Origin: Nisaea nitritireducens
GTDB taxonomy: Bacteria > Pseudomonadota > Alphaproteobacteria > Thalassobaculales > Thalassobaculaceae
Assembly: GCF_014904795.1 (NCBI RefSeq)
Contig: NZ_JACZFS010000038.1
Coordinates: forward strand, 1-64,000
Length of the DNA: 64,000 nucleotides
Reading direction: 5' to 3'
Positions 20,056-29,083 of the stretch are shown here, piece after piece. Each line of letters begins with the position of its first letter. Position 1 is the stretch's first letter. The position numbers and the translations under genes were made by a program. The notes under the pieces were generated by a model. That model did no database searches. It saw only the letters and a program-made list of their open reading frames with translations, and was not told the origin of the DNA.

Positions 20056-21492
20056 GTGAGCAAAAAACTTTATATCAAAACCTACGGCTGCCAGATGAAC
20101 GTCTACGACAGTGAGCGTATGACGGACAGTCTGGTATCTCTCGGCTATGACCCGGTGACCACCCCGGACGATGTCGACATGGTGATTCTCAACACCTGTC
20201 ACATTCGGGAAAAGGCGACGGAGAAGGTCTTTTCCGAACTCGGCCGACTTCGTAAGGAAAAGAAAACCCGCGCAGCGGGAGGCAAGCCGTTGCTGATCGC
20301 TGTTGCAGGCTGTGTCGCGCAGGCCGAGGGCGAGGAAATCGTCAAGCGGGCGCCCTATGTCGATCTGGTATTCGGACCGCAGACCTATCACCGTTTGCCT
20401 GAACTGGTGCGCGCGGCGGAGGAAAAGGCGGCGGATCAGCGGGCGACATCGGGTGGTCGCGGGACACGGGGTGCGGGTGTCGTCGACACCGATTTCCCGG
20501 CGGAGAGCAAATTCGATCATTTGCCGGAAGAACGTCATTCGAATGCTGCGGCGGCGTTTCTCAGTATCCAGGAAGGCTGCGACAAGTTCTGCAGCTTCTG
20601 TGTGGTGCCCTATACGCGCGGCGCGGAGTTTTCCCGTCCGGCGGAACAGGTAATCGCCGAGGCGCGCCGCCTGGTGGCCGCCGGCACGTCTGAACTCACG
20701 CTGCTGGGCCAGAACGTCAACGCCTATCACGGCGAGGCGGCTGGCGGAGAATGGGGTCTCGGCAGGTTGATCCGGGCATTGGCCGAAATCGACGGGCTGG
20801 AGCGCATTCGTTACACGACCTCGCATCCGAACGATGTGGACGAGGACCTGATCGCGGCGCATCGCGACGTGCCGCAATTGATGCCCTTCCTGCATCTTCC
20901 GGTGCAGTCCGGCTCCGACAGTGTGTTGCGCCAGATGAACCGCAAGCACGATGCGGATTCCTATCGCCGCATTGTCGACCGGTTGCGTGAGGCGCGCCCG
21001 GACCTGGCCCTGTCCTCCGATTTCATCGTCGGGCATCCCGGCGAGAGCGACGCGGATTTTGCCGACACGCTCAGACTTGTAACGGATGTCGGTTATGTTC
21101 AGGCCTATTCGTTTAAATACAGTCCCCGCCCCGGCACACCGGCGGCCGGGACGGATCTGCAGATCGACGAGGCCGTGAAGTCAGACCGTCTGGAAACCCT
21201 GCAACAGCTTCTGAATGCCCAGCAGCTTGCCTTCAATGCGGCGAGCGTCGGTGGGGTTCAACCGGTGCTGGTCGAACGCAAGGGGCAAAAAGAGGGTCAA
21301 CTTGTCGGCCGGGGACCCTATATGCAGGCTGTACACTTTGCCGGACCGGACCGGCTGATCGGCGCGATTGCCGATGTCCGGATTGAACGGGGATACGCCA
21401 ACTCTCTTTCGGGAGCTGTCGTGACCGGCGAATGCGCCGGCGCATCAGGTCCGACACCGCTCACCTCCGACCATGAAAGGGCGATTGCTTGA
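20056..21492 (+). CDS. miaB: tRNA-2-methylthio-N6-dimethylallyladenosine synthase
   Basis: Radical-SAM methylthiotransferase that modifies i6A37 of tRNAs to ms2i6A. The 478-residue protein has the UPF0004 domain with its three cluster Cys (YGCQMN, NTCHIRE, AGCVAQ), the radical-SAM motif [15 protein letters not shown] (about 174-188, CxxxCxxC) and a C-terminal TRAM domain ([23 protein letters not shown]). The start is a GTG at 20056 with only a weak ribosome site. It heads a run of five overlapping or abutting genes. Confidence 0.96.
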   Translation: MSKKLYIKTYGCQMNVYDSERMTDSLVSLGYDPVTTPDDVDMVILNTCHIREKATEKVFSELGRLRKEKKTRAAGGKPLLIAVAGCVAQAEGEEIVKRAPYVDLVFGPQTYHRLPELVRAAEEKAADQRATSGGRGTRGAGVVDTDFPAESKFDHLPEERHSNAAAAFLSIQEGCDKFCSFCVVPYTRGAEFSRPAEQVIAEARRLVAAGTSELTLLGQNVNAYHGEAAGGEWGLGRLIRALAEIDGLERIRYTTSHPNDVDEDLIAAHRDVPQLMPFLHLPVQSGSDSVLRQMNRKHDADSYRRIVDRLREARPDLALSSDFIVGHPGESDADFADTLRLVTDVGYVQAYSFKYSPRPGTPAAGTDLQIDEAVKSDRLETLQQLLNAQQLAFNAASVGGVQPVLVERKGQKEGQLVGRGPYMQAVHFAGPDRLIGAIADVRIERGYANSLSGAVVTGECAGASGPTPLTSDHERAIA

Positions 21493-22514
21493 GCATCATT
21501 GACGAGGCTACCGAAGTCATTCATCTGGAATTTGCCGACCATGATCTGGTCCCGGCTTTGCTCGGCGAGCATGATCGCAATCTGGCGCGGATCGAGCAGA
21601 AGCTTCAGGTTTCGCTTTCCTGCTTCGGAAACAAGGTCACGATCGAAGGTGAAAAGGACGCGGTGGTTACGGCGCAATCGGCGCTGACCTCGCTCTACCG
21701 TCGGCTTGAAGGCGATATCAAGGCCGGTAAAAAGCTCAAGGCCCTTGATGTCGGGACCGTCGATGCTGCCGTGAAGTGGGCGCAGAACACGGGCGATGCC
21801 GCGAATGGCGACAACAACGGTTTCAATGATCGCTCCGCCTTTGTGCCGACCTGGAAACGGGCCATCCAGCCGCGCTCGCCGAATCAGCACCGCTATATCC
21901 AGGCCCTGTCGAAAGACGAACTCGTGCTTGGCCTTGGCCCGGCGGGTACGGGCAAGACCTATCTGGCCGTTGCCATGGCCGTGTCCATGCTGATGGAGCG
22001 CAGGGTCGAGCGGCTGATCCTGTCGCGTCCGGCGGTGGAAGCTGGCGAGCGGCTCGGTTTCCTGCCTGGCGATATGAAAGACAAGGTCGATCCCTATCTT
22101 CGCCCGCTTTACGACGCGCTCTACGACATGATGCCGGGCGAGCAGGTCGAGCGGCGGCTGGCGGCCGGCGAGATCGAAGTGGCACCACTTGCCTTCATGC
22201 GCGGTCGGACGCTGGCCAATTCCTATATCATTCTGGACGAGGCACAGAATACCACGCCGACCCAGATGAAAATGTTCCTTACCCGGCTGGGAGAGAATTC
22301 ACGGATGGCGATTACCGGCGATCCGTCCCAGATCGATCTGCCTTTCGGGGCAAAATCGGGTCTGACGGATGCGATGAATGTGCTTGGCCGCATTCCCGAT
22401 GTCAGCCTGATAGAATTCACGGCCAGAGACGTTGTGCGCCACCCTCTGGTAACGAAAATCGTCAATGCGTACAGTGAACGTGAATCGGCTCGTCTTGATG
22501 ACGGGTCCAGTTAG
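21489..22514 (+). CDS. phoH: PhoH-family ATPase
   Basis: A 341-residue PhoH-like protein with a P-loop, GPAGTGKT at about 150-157, and the Walker B-like [21 protein letters not shown]. The N-terminal part includes the KH-like region seen in PhoH/YbeZ. The family is linked to RNA metabolism and ribosome maturation together with YbeY, encoded next. The start is a TTG overlapping the miaB stop (TTGA), preceded by AAAGGG, so translation is probably coupled. Confidence 0.93.
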   Translation: MSIIDEATEVIHLEFADHDLVPALLGEHDRNLARIEQKLQVSLSCFGNKVTIEGEKDAVVTAQSALTSLYRRLEGDIKAGKKLKALDVGTVDAAVKWAQNTGDAANGDNNGFNDRSAFVPTWKRAIQPRSPNQHRYIQALSKDELVLGLGPAGTGKTYLAVAMAVSMLMERRVERLILSRPAVEAGERLGFLPGDMKDKVDPYLRPLYDALYDMMPGEQVERRLAAGEIEVAPLAFMRGRTLANSYIILDEAQNTTPTQMKMFLTRLGENSRMAITGDPSQIDLPFGAKSGLTDAMNVLGRIPDVSLIEFTARDVVRHPLVTKIVNAYSERESARLDDGSS

Positions 22515-22536
22515 AGAAACAGTGGAGAGTCCGCGC

Positions 22537-23103
22537 GTGCCCGACGAACCGGAGCCGAGTAGTAGTAGCCGCAGCGAGATTGCGGCGCAGGATCCGCAGG
22601 AAGAGCCGGAGCAACCGGACTCTATTATCGACATTGCTGTCGCCGTTTCCGACCCTGCCTGGGAGTCGGCATTACCCGACGTGGAACAATTCTGTGTCGA
22701 GAGCGCTCTTGCCGTGCTTGGGTCGGTGACGAAGCCGACCGAACTCAGCATTGTTCTGAGCTCCGACGCGGAAGTTCGCGTTCTGAACCGCGATTACCGT
22801 GGTAAGGACAAGGCAACCAATGTGTTGTCCTTCCCCTCGGGTCTTTCATCTGATCTTTCCGGAACCGATATGCTCGGCGATGTAATTCTCGCCCTTGAAA
22901 CCGTTTCCATGGAAGCGGATCGTGACGGAAAATCCCTGGAGTCCCACTTGCGGCACCTTGTCGTGCACGGCGTTCTTCATTTGCTCGGATATGATCATGA
23001 GAGCGACGATGAGGCCACGGAGATGGAGCGGCGCGAGATCGAGATCCTTGCCGGAATGGGAATCTCCGATCCTTACAGTCCCGTGCTGGAGCCGGTCCTA
23101 TGA
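22537..23103 (+). CDS. ybeY: Endoribonuclease YbeY, rRNA maturation factor
   Basis: Zinc-dependent RNase needed for 16S rRNA 3' end processing and ribosome quality control. The metal motif is HGVLHLLGYDH (H-x3-H-x5-H), preceded by the core NRDYRGKDKATNVLSFP. The frame is open back to 22465 inside phoH, but GGAGAG at 22524-22529, seven bases before the GTG at 22537, argues for that start and a 188-residue product. The first ~30 residues are an acidic, Ser-rich tail (PEPSSSSRSE, then several E, Q and P) absent from the E. coli protein. Confidence 0.93.
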   Translation: MPDEPEPSSSSRSEIAAQDPQEEPEQPDSIIDIAVAVSDPAWESALPDVEQFCVESALAVLGSVTKPTELSIVLSSDAEVRVLNRDYRGKDKATNVLSFPSGLSSDLSGTDMLGDVILALETVSMEADRDGKSLESHLRHLVVHGVLHLLGYDHESDDEATEMERREIEILAGMGISDPYSPVLEPVL

Positions 23104-24062
23104 GTTCAGATCCGGAGAGCAGGCCTGTGTCCGCTGATATTGTTGGCGTTTCCGATGGCGACGGTTTCGAGTCTGAAGGGCGCAGGGAGCCATCCTGGGC
23201 CCGTTTCAGGCAGTTTTTCAAAGCGTTGAAGCTCAGGCGGAATGGCGGTGCATCAGCCCGTGACGCTCTGGAAGAGCTGATTGAGGATGGCGACGGGACC
23301 ACGGATGAGGATCTCGCCATTGACCCGCACGAGCGGGCGCTGATCCGCAATATTCTTGGCCTCCGAGACATCACGGCGGAAGATGTGATGGTACCGCGTG
23401 CCGATATTACCGGTGTTGCGGTCGATACCAGCCTCGACGCGCTGGTGACCGACATGGTCAAAGACTCTCACAGCCGGGTGCCCGTCTACCGCGATACGCT
23501 CGACGACGTGGTCGGCATGATCCACATGAAGGATGTGCTGGCGCACGTCCATGCCGGCAAGGACGTGCCGCTCAGCTCCCTGCTGAGAGAAGTCCTGTTC
23601 GTTTCGCCATCGATACGAGCGATGGACCTGTTGCAGGAAATGCGTCTGACGCGCCGCCATCTCGCGCTCGTCGTCGACGAGTTCGGCGGGATTGACGGGC
23701 TGATCACGATTGAGGATCTGGTTGAGGAAATCGTCGGGGATATCGTCGACGAGCACGATGTCGAGGAAGGCCCGAAGATCGCCATGGTCGGGCCGGATAC
23801 GGCCGTTGCCGATGCCCGCGCCGAGATCGAGGAATTTGAAGCCTTGTTCGGCAATGTGCTGAATGACGAAGAGCGCGAGGAAATCGATACCCTCGGAGGC
23901 CTCGTCTTCTCGCTCGCGGGCCGTGTCGCGTCCCGGGGAGAGCTCCTGACACATCCGGCCGGTATTGAATTCGAGGTGCTTGAAAGCGATTCACGCAGGA
24001 TCAAGCGGATCCGCATCCGGCGCGTGTCGACGGACGAGGCTGAGACGGAGGCCGCGCTGTGA
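23100..24062 (+). CDS. corC: CorC/HlyC-type CBS-domain protein
   Basis: A 320-residue cytoplasmic protein with two CBS domains (about 75-190; RNILGLRDITAEDVMVPR precedes the first) and a C-terminal CorC_HlyC transporter-associated domain (about 220-300). It lacks the membrane DUF21 domain of CNNM/HlyC transporters. Family members have been linked to Mg/Co efflux; the biochemical role is not settled. It overlaps ybeY (ATGA) and lnt (GTGA) at its two ends, placing it firmly in the operon. Confidence 0.92.
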   Translation: MSSDPESRPVSADIVGVSDGDGFESEGRREPSWARFRQFFKALKLRRNGGASARDALEELIEDGDGTTDEDLAIDPHERALIRNILGLRDITAEDVMVPRADITGVAVDTSLDALVTDMVKDSHSRVPVYRDTLDDVVGMIHMKDVLAHVHAGKDVPLSSLLREVLFVSPSIRAMDLLQEMRLTRRHLALVVDEFGGIDGLITIEDLVEEIVGDIVDEHDVEEGPKIAMVGPDTAVADARAEIEEFEALFGNVLNDEEREEIDTLGGLVFSLAGRVASRGELLTHPAGIEFEVLESDSRRIKRIRIRRVSTDEAETEAAL

Positions 24063-25666
24063 CTGCATGGGCGTTCGCCGCCCGGCGGGGCGAGGGCGTC
24101 CGCACAAGCATCAACAGGCTGGCCGGGCTGGCCGGTTTCCGCAGCGCGGTTGTGATGTCAGTATCCGGCGCGCTCTCTGCATTGGCGCTGCCGCCGCTTG
24201 GCGTCTTGCCGGCCCTGTTCTTTTTCGCGTTTCTGCTGCTGACGCTTGACCGCGGCCGCTCGCTCGGCGGCGCTTTCCTGGCTGGCTGGGCTTTTGCCTT
24301 CGGGTATCACGTCGCCGGTCTCTATTGGATTTCCAACGCGCTTCTGGTAGATGGTGACCGGTTTGCCTGGGTGGTGCCGTTTGCCGCTGCCGGCCTTCCC
24401 GCCGTTCTTGGATTGTTTGGCGGTCTGGCCGCTCTGCTCTACGGCTGGCTCCGGCCGCGCGGATGGGTAAGGGCGCCTGCGCTGGCGGGGGTCTGGACCC
24501 TCTCGGAAGTGCTGCGGGGGCATGTTGCCACGGGGTTTCCCTGGAACCTGCCGGCCTCGGCCTGGTCTTTTTCCGACGCCCTGCTGCAGCCGTTGGCCCT
24601 GATTGGTGCCTATGGATACAGCTTTTTCGTGGTTCTCTTCGCGTTGTCGCCACTCATGCTGTTGCGGCGGACCGGGCACTGGGAGCGCGGTTTGGGTGCT
24701 GTTTGTCTGCTCCTGCCTTTGGCTTTCTTTGGCTACGGGGCCATGCGCCTTGCGGAAGCAACTGATCCCGACAGCAGTCGGCCCACCGTCCGGGTGGTTC
24801 AGGGGAACGTGGCTCAGACGGAAAAGTGGAAGCCGAATCTCCTGCAGGGGCACTTGGCTAAATACGCCACCCTGACGCGGGCGCCGCGCGCCACTGTTAC
24901 GCCAGCCGGGGTGGGTGATCTCACACCGCCCAGTCTCGTGGTCTGGCCGGAAACCGCAGTTCCCTACGCGCTCAACCGCGAGCCGCGGTTGGCGGCGTAT
25001 CTCGGCTCTCTGCTCCAGCCGGGAGGGCTGCTGATGACCGGGACGCCGCTGCGCGATCAGCTTTCGGATGATCCGGCGGAATATCGTAGTTTCAATGCCG
25101 TTGTTGCCCTCGATGAGCGTGGCGGGATTGTCGCCAGGCTGCACAAGTTTCACCTGGTCCCGTTCGGTGAATATGTGCCTCTCAGTCAATGGTTGCCTGT
25201 CGAGACGATTGCGAAGACGGGTCGTGGATTTACGGCAGGGCCCGGGCCCAGCAGTTTTACCCATGCCGGCTTGCCGCGCATCGGTGCTCTGATCTGCTAC
25301 GAGATCATTTTTCCCGGCGCCGTAACCGAGGCCGAAGGGCCTCGTCCCGGACTTCTGGTGAATGTGACGAATGATGCCTGGTTCGGCGTGAGTTCAGGGC
25401 CTTATCAACATCTGGTCGCGGCCAGGATGCGGGCAATCGAAGAAGGCTTGCCGGTATTGCGGGCTGCGAATACCGGAATTTCCGCGGTGATTGATGCCTA
25501 TGGGCGCGTTTTGGCGTCCCTGCCGCTGGAGCGAACAGGGACGATAGACAGTCCTCTTCCAGAAGCGTTGGAAAATAAAACACTTTATGCGCGTGCCGGA
25601 GAGCTTGGCGCGATCTTGCTCGTGATCGCATCCTTCTGTGCCGCATTCTTCCTGCGCCGGAAATAA
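24059..25666 (+). CDS. lnt: Apolipoprotein N-acyltransferase
   Basis: Last step of lipoprotein maturation, N-acylating the lipid-modified N-terminal Cys at the periplasmic face. The 535-residue protein has about six N-terminal membrane helices followed by a nitrilase-type domain with the catalytic Glu in VVWPETAVPY, Lys in LHKFHLVPFGEY and Cys in IGALICYEIIFP, and a final C-terminal helix. The GTG start overlaps the corC stop. The next gene has its own promoter. Confidence 0.96.
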   Translation: MTAWAFAARRGEGVRTSINRLAGLAGFRSAVVMSVSGALSALALPPLGVLPALFFFAFLLLTLDRGRSLGGAFLAGWAFAFGYHVAGLYWISNALLVDGDRFAWVVPFAAAGLPAVLGLFGGLAALLYGWLRPRGWVRAPALAGVWTLSEVLRGHVATGFPWNLPASAWSFSDALLQPLALIGAYGYSFFVVLFALSPLMLLRRTGHWERGLGAVCLLLPLAFFGYGAMRLAEATDPDSSRPTVRVVQGNVAQTEKWKPNLLQGHLAKYATLTRAPRATVTPAGVGDLTPPSLVVWPETAVPYALNREPRLAAYLGSLLQPGGLLMTGTPLRDQLSDDPAEYRSFNAVVALDERGGIVARLHKFHLVPFGEYVPLSQWLPVETIAKTGRGFTAGPGPSSFTHAGLPRIGALICYEIIFPGAVTEAEGPRPGLLVNVTNDAWFGVSSGPYQHLVAARMRAIEEGLPVLRAANTGISAVIDAYGRVLASLPLERTGTIDSPLPEALENKTLYARAGELGAILLVIASFCAAFFLRRK

Positions 25667-25686
25667 GCGGCTTTTTTCTTTTTTTT
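25656..25686 (+). terminator. Possible weak intrinsic terminator after lnt
   Basis: A short GCCG/CGGC stem that includes the lnt stop codon is followed by TTTTTTC and then eight T (25672-25686). The T tract is strong but the stem is only 4 bp, so termination efficiency is doubtful. Confidence 0.35.
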
Positions 25687-25701
25687 GCTACGGCTTTTAT
25701 A

Positions 25702-25730
25702 TTGACTGCATACGTTTGTATGGGTAACTG
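25702..25730 (+). promoter_or_regulatory. Promoter of the praR-like gene with palindromic operator candidate
   Basis: TTGACT (25702-25707), a 17-bp spacer and TAACTG (25725-25730) form a likely sigma-70 promoter. The spacer contains the perfect inverted repeat CATAC-GTTT-GTATG (25709-25722). A repressor bound there would block RNA polymerase. The nearest candidate is the HTH protein encoded downstream, so autorepression is the simplest idea. Confidence 0.55.
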
Positions 25731-25803
25731 ATTTTAGCGCAATTTGAGACTATTGGTTTGTAATATGGAGCAGCCCTCAAGCAAACGCCGCCCGGGAGGC
25801 CGG

Positions 25804-26244
25804 ATGGCGAGCCTTGGAAAGCCAAATCCGGTTGATGTCCACGTCGGATCGCGTGTGCGAATGCGACGAACGTTGCTTGGGATCAGTCAGGAGAAGCTTG
25901 GCCAGGCGCTTGGGCTTACATTCCAGCAAGTCCAGAAATACGAGCGCGGTGCAAACCGGATCGGTGCAAGCCGTCTCTATGACCTCAGCCGCATTCTCGA
26001 GGTGCCGGTAAACTTCTTCTTCGAGGACATGGCGCAGGAAGTTCAGGAGCAATCGCCCGGCCGTCTGTTCGAAAAAGAACAGGAGCCGGAAGCCTATCAG
26101 ATCCCCGACGATCCGATGAACCGGCGCGAGACTCTTGAGCTTGTCAGGGCCTATTACCGGATTGAAGATCCGGAGTCGCGTCGCCGCCTGTTCGACCTTA
26201 TGCGCTCCATCGCCAACGCCTTCGACGGCGAGGATTCGGAATAG
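25804..26244 (+). CDS. XRE-family regulator resembling PraR/PhrR
   Basis: A 146-residue DNA-binding protein. The Cro/CI-type helix-turn-helix spans about residues 14-67, with TLLGISQEKLGQALGLTFQQ and QKYERGANRIGASRL in the recognition region. The acidic C-terminal half may mediate oligomerisation. The position between lnt and metK is that of phrR/praR in rhizobia, where the protein controls acid-responsive, adhesion or quorum-sensing genes. GGGAGG four bases before the ATG at 25804, and the family N-terminus, favour this start; ATG 25765 would add 13 residues. Confidence 0.85.
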   Translation: MASLGKPNPVDVHVGSRVRMRRTLLGISQEKLGQALGLTFQQVQKYERGANRIGASRLYDLSRILEVPVNFFFEDMAQEVQEQSPGRLFEKEQEPEAYQIPDDPMNRRETLELVRAYYRIEDPESRRRLFDLMRSIANAFDGEDSE

Positions 26245-26425
26245 GCTGTACACGCTTTCCTCTTGACCAAGATTCCCAAAACCGGCAGGAAGTCCTACCT
26301 CTCGGTGCCTTCATTCGATTCACCGGAAAGAGATTCATGTCGAGCTGCTTCGAAATGAAGCGGGGCGTTCACGGGTACGTCTTCGAGCAGGCATGAGTGC
26401 AACTCATATTCTAGGAGAGCCCCCG

Positions 26426-27595
26426 TTGACTCAATCCGACTACGAATTCACCAGCGAATCCGTCTCCGAAGGTCATCCGGACAAAGTCTGTGACCGGATC
26501 TCCGACACGGTTGTCGATATGTTCCTTGCCGCCGATCCGCTGAGCAGGGTTGCCTGCGAGACACTGGCGACGACCGATAAGGTCGTTCTTGCCGGAGAAG
26601 TGCGCGGCCCCGCATCCGTAACGAAGGATGCAATTATCGAGTCCGCTCGCGAAGCGATCAAGGATATCGGCTACGACCAGGAAGGCTTCAGCTGGAAGAC
26701 TGCGGATATCGATGTTCTTCTGCACGAGCAGTCGACCGATATTGCCGTCGGTGTCGACGCAGCAGGCAACAAGGACGAGGGCGCGGGCGACCAAGGCATC
26801 ATGTTTGGCTTTGCCTGCCGCGAGACCGAAGTGCTGATGCCGGCGCCGATCCATTTTTCACACCGGATCCTGAAATCCATGGCCGATGCACGGAAGTCCG
26901 GCGCGGACAAAGGGTTTGGCCCCGACTCCAAGAGCCAGGTGACCCTGCAATATGCAAACGGGAAGCCGGTTCGGGCGACCTCCGTCGTGGTGTCGACGCA
27001 GCATGATGAAGATCTCGAACAGGACGAAATCCGCGAGATGGTCCGCCGTCACGTGGAAAAGGTCCTGCCCGAAGGCTGGATGTGCCCGGAAGACCATTTC
27101 TACGTCAATCCGACAGGCCGGTTCGTGATCGGCGGTCCGGTCGGCGATGCCGGGCTCACCGGCCGCAAGATCATTGTCGATACCTATGGCGGTGCGGCGC
27201 CTCACGGTGGCGGTGCCTTTTCCGGTAAGGACCCGACCAAGGTTGACCGTTCGGCTGCCTATGCGGCCCGCTGGGTTGCGAAGAATGTGGTTGCGGCCGG
27301 TCTTGCCGACCGTTGCACCATTCAGGTCTCCTACGCGATCGGTATCTCGCATCCGCTGTCAGTGTATTTCAACACTTACGGTACTGGTCAGGTCGACGAA
27401 GCGAAGCTGGCCTCCGTTGTCCGGGAGATGGTTGATCTGTCGCCCCGTGGCATTCGTGAGCGTCTGGCGCTGAGCAACCCGATCTATCGTCCGACCTCTG
27501 CCTATGGCCATTTCGGTCGCGAGGACGGCGGTAAGGGTTACTTCACCTGGGAACAGCTTGATCTGGCGGATGAACTCAAGAGCGCGTTCGCCTGA
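26426..27595 (+). CDS. metK: S-adenosylmethionine synthetase
   Basis: Makes S-adenosylmethionine from methionine and ATP. Signatures: [13 protein letters not shown] near the N-terminus, [13 protein letters not shown] and [19 protein letters not shown]. An in-frame ATG at 26393 would give 400 residues, but AGGAG at 26413-26417 lies eight bases before a TTG at 26426. Starting there gives the family-typical N-terminus ([19 protein letters not shown]) and 389 residues. The 180-bp gap upstream shows no SAM riboswitch that I recognise. Confidence 0.95.
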   Translation: MTQSDYEFTSESVSEGHPDKVCDRISDTVVDMFLAADPLSRVACETLATTDKVVLAGEVRGPASVTKDAIIESAREAIKDIGYDQEGFSWKTADIDVLLHEQSTDIAVGVDAAGNKDEGAGDQGIMFGFACRETEVLMPAPIHFSHRILKSMADARKSGADKGFGPDSKSQVTLQYANGKPVRATSVVVSTQHDEDLEQDEIREMVRRHVEKVLPEGWMCPEDHFYVNPTGRFVIGGPVGDAGLTGRKIIVDTYGGAAPHGGGAFSGKDPTKVDRSAAYAARWVAKNVVAAGLADRCTIQVSYAIGISHPLSVYFNTYGTGQVDEAKLASVVREMVDLSPRGIRERLALSNPIYRPTSAYGHFGREDGGKGYFTWEQLDLADELKSAFA

Positions 27596-27620
27596 GGCCT
27601 CTAAATAGCGGGACTGAGCC

Positions 27621-28367
27621 GTGCCCACGGGCAAGGAAGATCCAAAAAACATCGTACAGCGTGACCGCGTCTTCTATGGCAGAAGGCGCGGTCGTCGCTT
27701 GCGCGCAGGTATGGAAACGCTGCTCGAGGAGCGGCTTCCGGAACTCATTGTAACACTGCCCGCGGAACCGGGGGCGGTGCTGGACCCGGCTTCGCTGTTT
27801 CCGGACAGTATCAAAGAGATCTGGCTGGAGATTGGTTTCGGCGGCGGCGAGCATCTGGCGGCCCAGGCCGCCGCGAGGCCGGATGTCGGGTTCATCGGCT
27901 CCGAGCCGTTCATGAATGGCGTTGCCAGCCTGATCCGGCATTGTGAGGATCGCGAGCTTTCCAATGTGCGTATCTACCCGGACGATGTGCGCGATCTGCT
28001 GCCGTTGCTGCCGGATGCCTCACTCGCCCGGATTGCCGTGCTTTTTGCCGATCCGTGGCCGAAAAAACGCCATCACTCCCGCCGTATCATCCAGCATGAA
28101 AGCATTGCTGAATTTCACCGGCTGATTGCGCCCGGTGGAGAGCTGCGCCTGGCGACCGACGATATGGGGTATCTGCGTTGGATGCTGGCGCGGGCGACCG
28201 CGCATCGGGGTTTCCGCTGGAAGGCGCAAGGCCCCTCGGACTGGCGGGTGCGGCCGGAGGACTGGCCGGAGACCCGATATGAGGCCAAGGCACGAGATCA
28301 GGGGCGCCGCCCGGCATTCCTCCGCTTCGAGCGTCTTGAAACGTTTGACCCTGAAACGTTTGATTGA
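27621..28367 (+). CDS. trmB: tRNA (guanine-N7-)-methyltransferase
   Basis: Methylates G46 in the tRNA variable loop. The 248-residue Rossmann-fold methyltransferase shows the SAM site WLEIGFGGGEHLAAQA and the family motif VLFADPWPKKRHHSRR, in which the Asp is catalytic. The start is the GTG at 27621. It is 25 bp after metK and probably cotranscribed, so SAM supply and a SAM user are coupled. A separate promoter for rimP begins just after this gene. Confidence 0.95.
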   Translation: MPTGKEDPKNIVQRDRVFYGRRRGRRLRAGMETLLEERLPELIVTLPAEPGAVLDPASLFPDSIKEIWLEIGFGGGEHLAAQAAARPDVGFIGSEPFMNGVASLIRHCEDRELSNVRIYPDDVRDLLPLLPDASLARIAVLFADPWPKKRHHSRRIIQHESIAEFHRLIAPGGELRLATDDMGYLRWMLARATAHRGFRWKAQGPSDWRVRPEDWPETRYEAKARDQGRRPAFLRFERLETFDPETFD

Positions 28368-28377
28368 GCGAATCTTC

Positions 28378-28405
28378 TTGAAGAGAGCGCGCGTTCCGCT
28401 ATAGT
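28378..28405 (+). promoter_or_regulatory. Promoter of the rimP-nusA-infB operon
   Basis: TTGAAG (28378-28383), a 16-bp spacer and TATAGT (28400-28405) give a good sigma-70 match 11 bp after the trmB stop. The predicted start near 28412 makes a leader of about 125 bases that contains the hairpin described next. Confidence 0.6.
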
Positions 28406-28406
28406 G

Positions 28407-28471
28407 CAGCTTCCATTACAAGACCCAATCGGTAAAGCTGATAGGGTGGGCCAACGGCCCACTTTTTTTTT
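28407..28471 (+). promoter_or_regulatory. rimP leader with terminator hairpin (candidate transcription attenuator)
   Basis: The hairpin GTGGGCC-AAC-GGCCCAC (28446-28462) is followed by nine T (28463-28471), a textbook intrinsic terminator, yet it lies 65 bp before rimP and downstream of the operon promoter. An upstream pairing, CAGCTT (28407-28412) with AAGCTG (28435-28440), and an overlapping alternative, ACCC (28422-28425) with GGGT (28444-28447), could form mutually exclusive structures. Rfam includes leader families upstream of rimP; whether this belongs to one needs a covariance search. NusA, encoded second in the operon, is itself a termination factor, so feedback is plausible. Confidence 0.65.
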
Positions 28472-28535
28472 GTGCTTTGCCAGAGGGAATTCCGGTTCAA
28501 TCCGGGGCGAGACTTACGAGACTTAGAGGATACGG

Positions 28536-29033
28536 GTGACGCAACAACTGAACGAGAAGATCGCCGCGATGATCGGCCCCTCAATTGAATCGATGGGCTA
28601 CGATCTCGTGCGGGTGATGTTCACCGGCGGCAAGAAGGCGGTCCTCCAGATCATGGCGGAGCGTTCAGACCGGGCTCAGATGACGGTTGAGGATTGCGCA
28701 AGCATCAGCCGGGCGGTTTCTCTCATTGTTGATGTCGAGGACCCGATCTCCGGGGAGTACAATCTGGAAGTCAGTTCTCCCGGTATCGACCGGCCGCTGG
28801 TTCGCCCGGATGATTACGACCGGTTCGTCGGCTTCGAAGCGAAGATCGAGCTCGAGGTTGCGGTGAACGGACAGAAGAAGTTCCGGGGCGAAGTGCGCGG
28901 GGCTGAGAACGGTGATACCATTGTGATCGATAAGGGGGGGGAGCTTTTGAGTTTCCCGTTCGCGTCGATCCGGACGGCGAAATTGGTTTTGACCGATGAT
29001 TTGATTGCTGCCGCTGAACGCGGCGAGATCTGA
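28536..29033 (+). CDS. rimP: Ribosome maturation factor RimP
   Basis: Assists 30S subunit assembly. The 165-residue protein has the two-domain family layout: an N-terminal alpha/beta domain with MGYDLVRVMFTGGKKAVLQI, then LEVSSPGIDRPLVRPDDYDRFVG, the hallmark block, and an Sm-like C-terminal domain. The start is the GTG at 28536 with AGAGGA five bases upstream. It heads the conserved rimP-nusA-ylxR-infB-rbfA-truB-rpsO-pnp order. Confidence 0.95.
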   Translation: MTQQLNEKIAAMIGPSIESMGYDLVRVMFTGGKKAVLQIMAERSDRAQMTVEDCASISRAVSLIVDVEDPISGEYNLEVSSPGIDRPLVRPDDYDRFVGFEAKIELEVAVNGQKKFRGEVRGAENGDTIVIDKGGELLSFPFASIRTAKLVLTDDLIAAAERGEI

Positions 29034-29083
29034 GCACCGGTTTCGGTAAAAAAACAGAATTCAACGGCAAGAAGACGCGATCC

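Noticed and set aside
26245-26425. SAM riboswitch before metK
   Set aside because: I looked for SAM-I, SAM-II and SAM/SAH motif cores and saw none; a covariance search would be needed to be sure.
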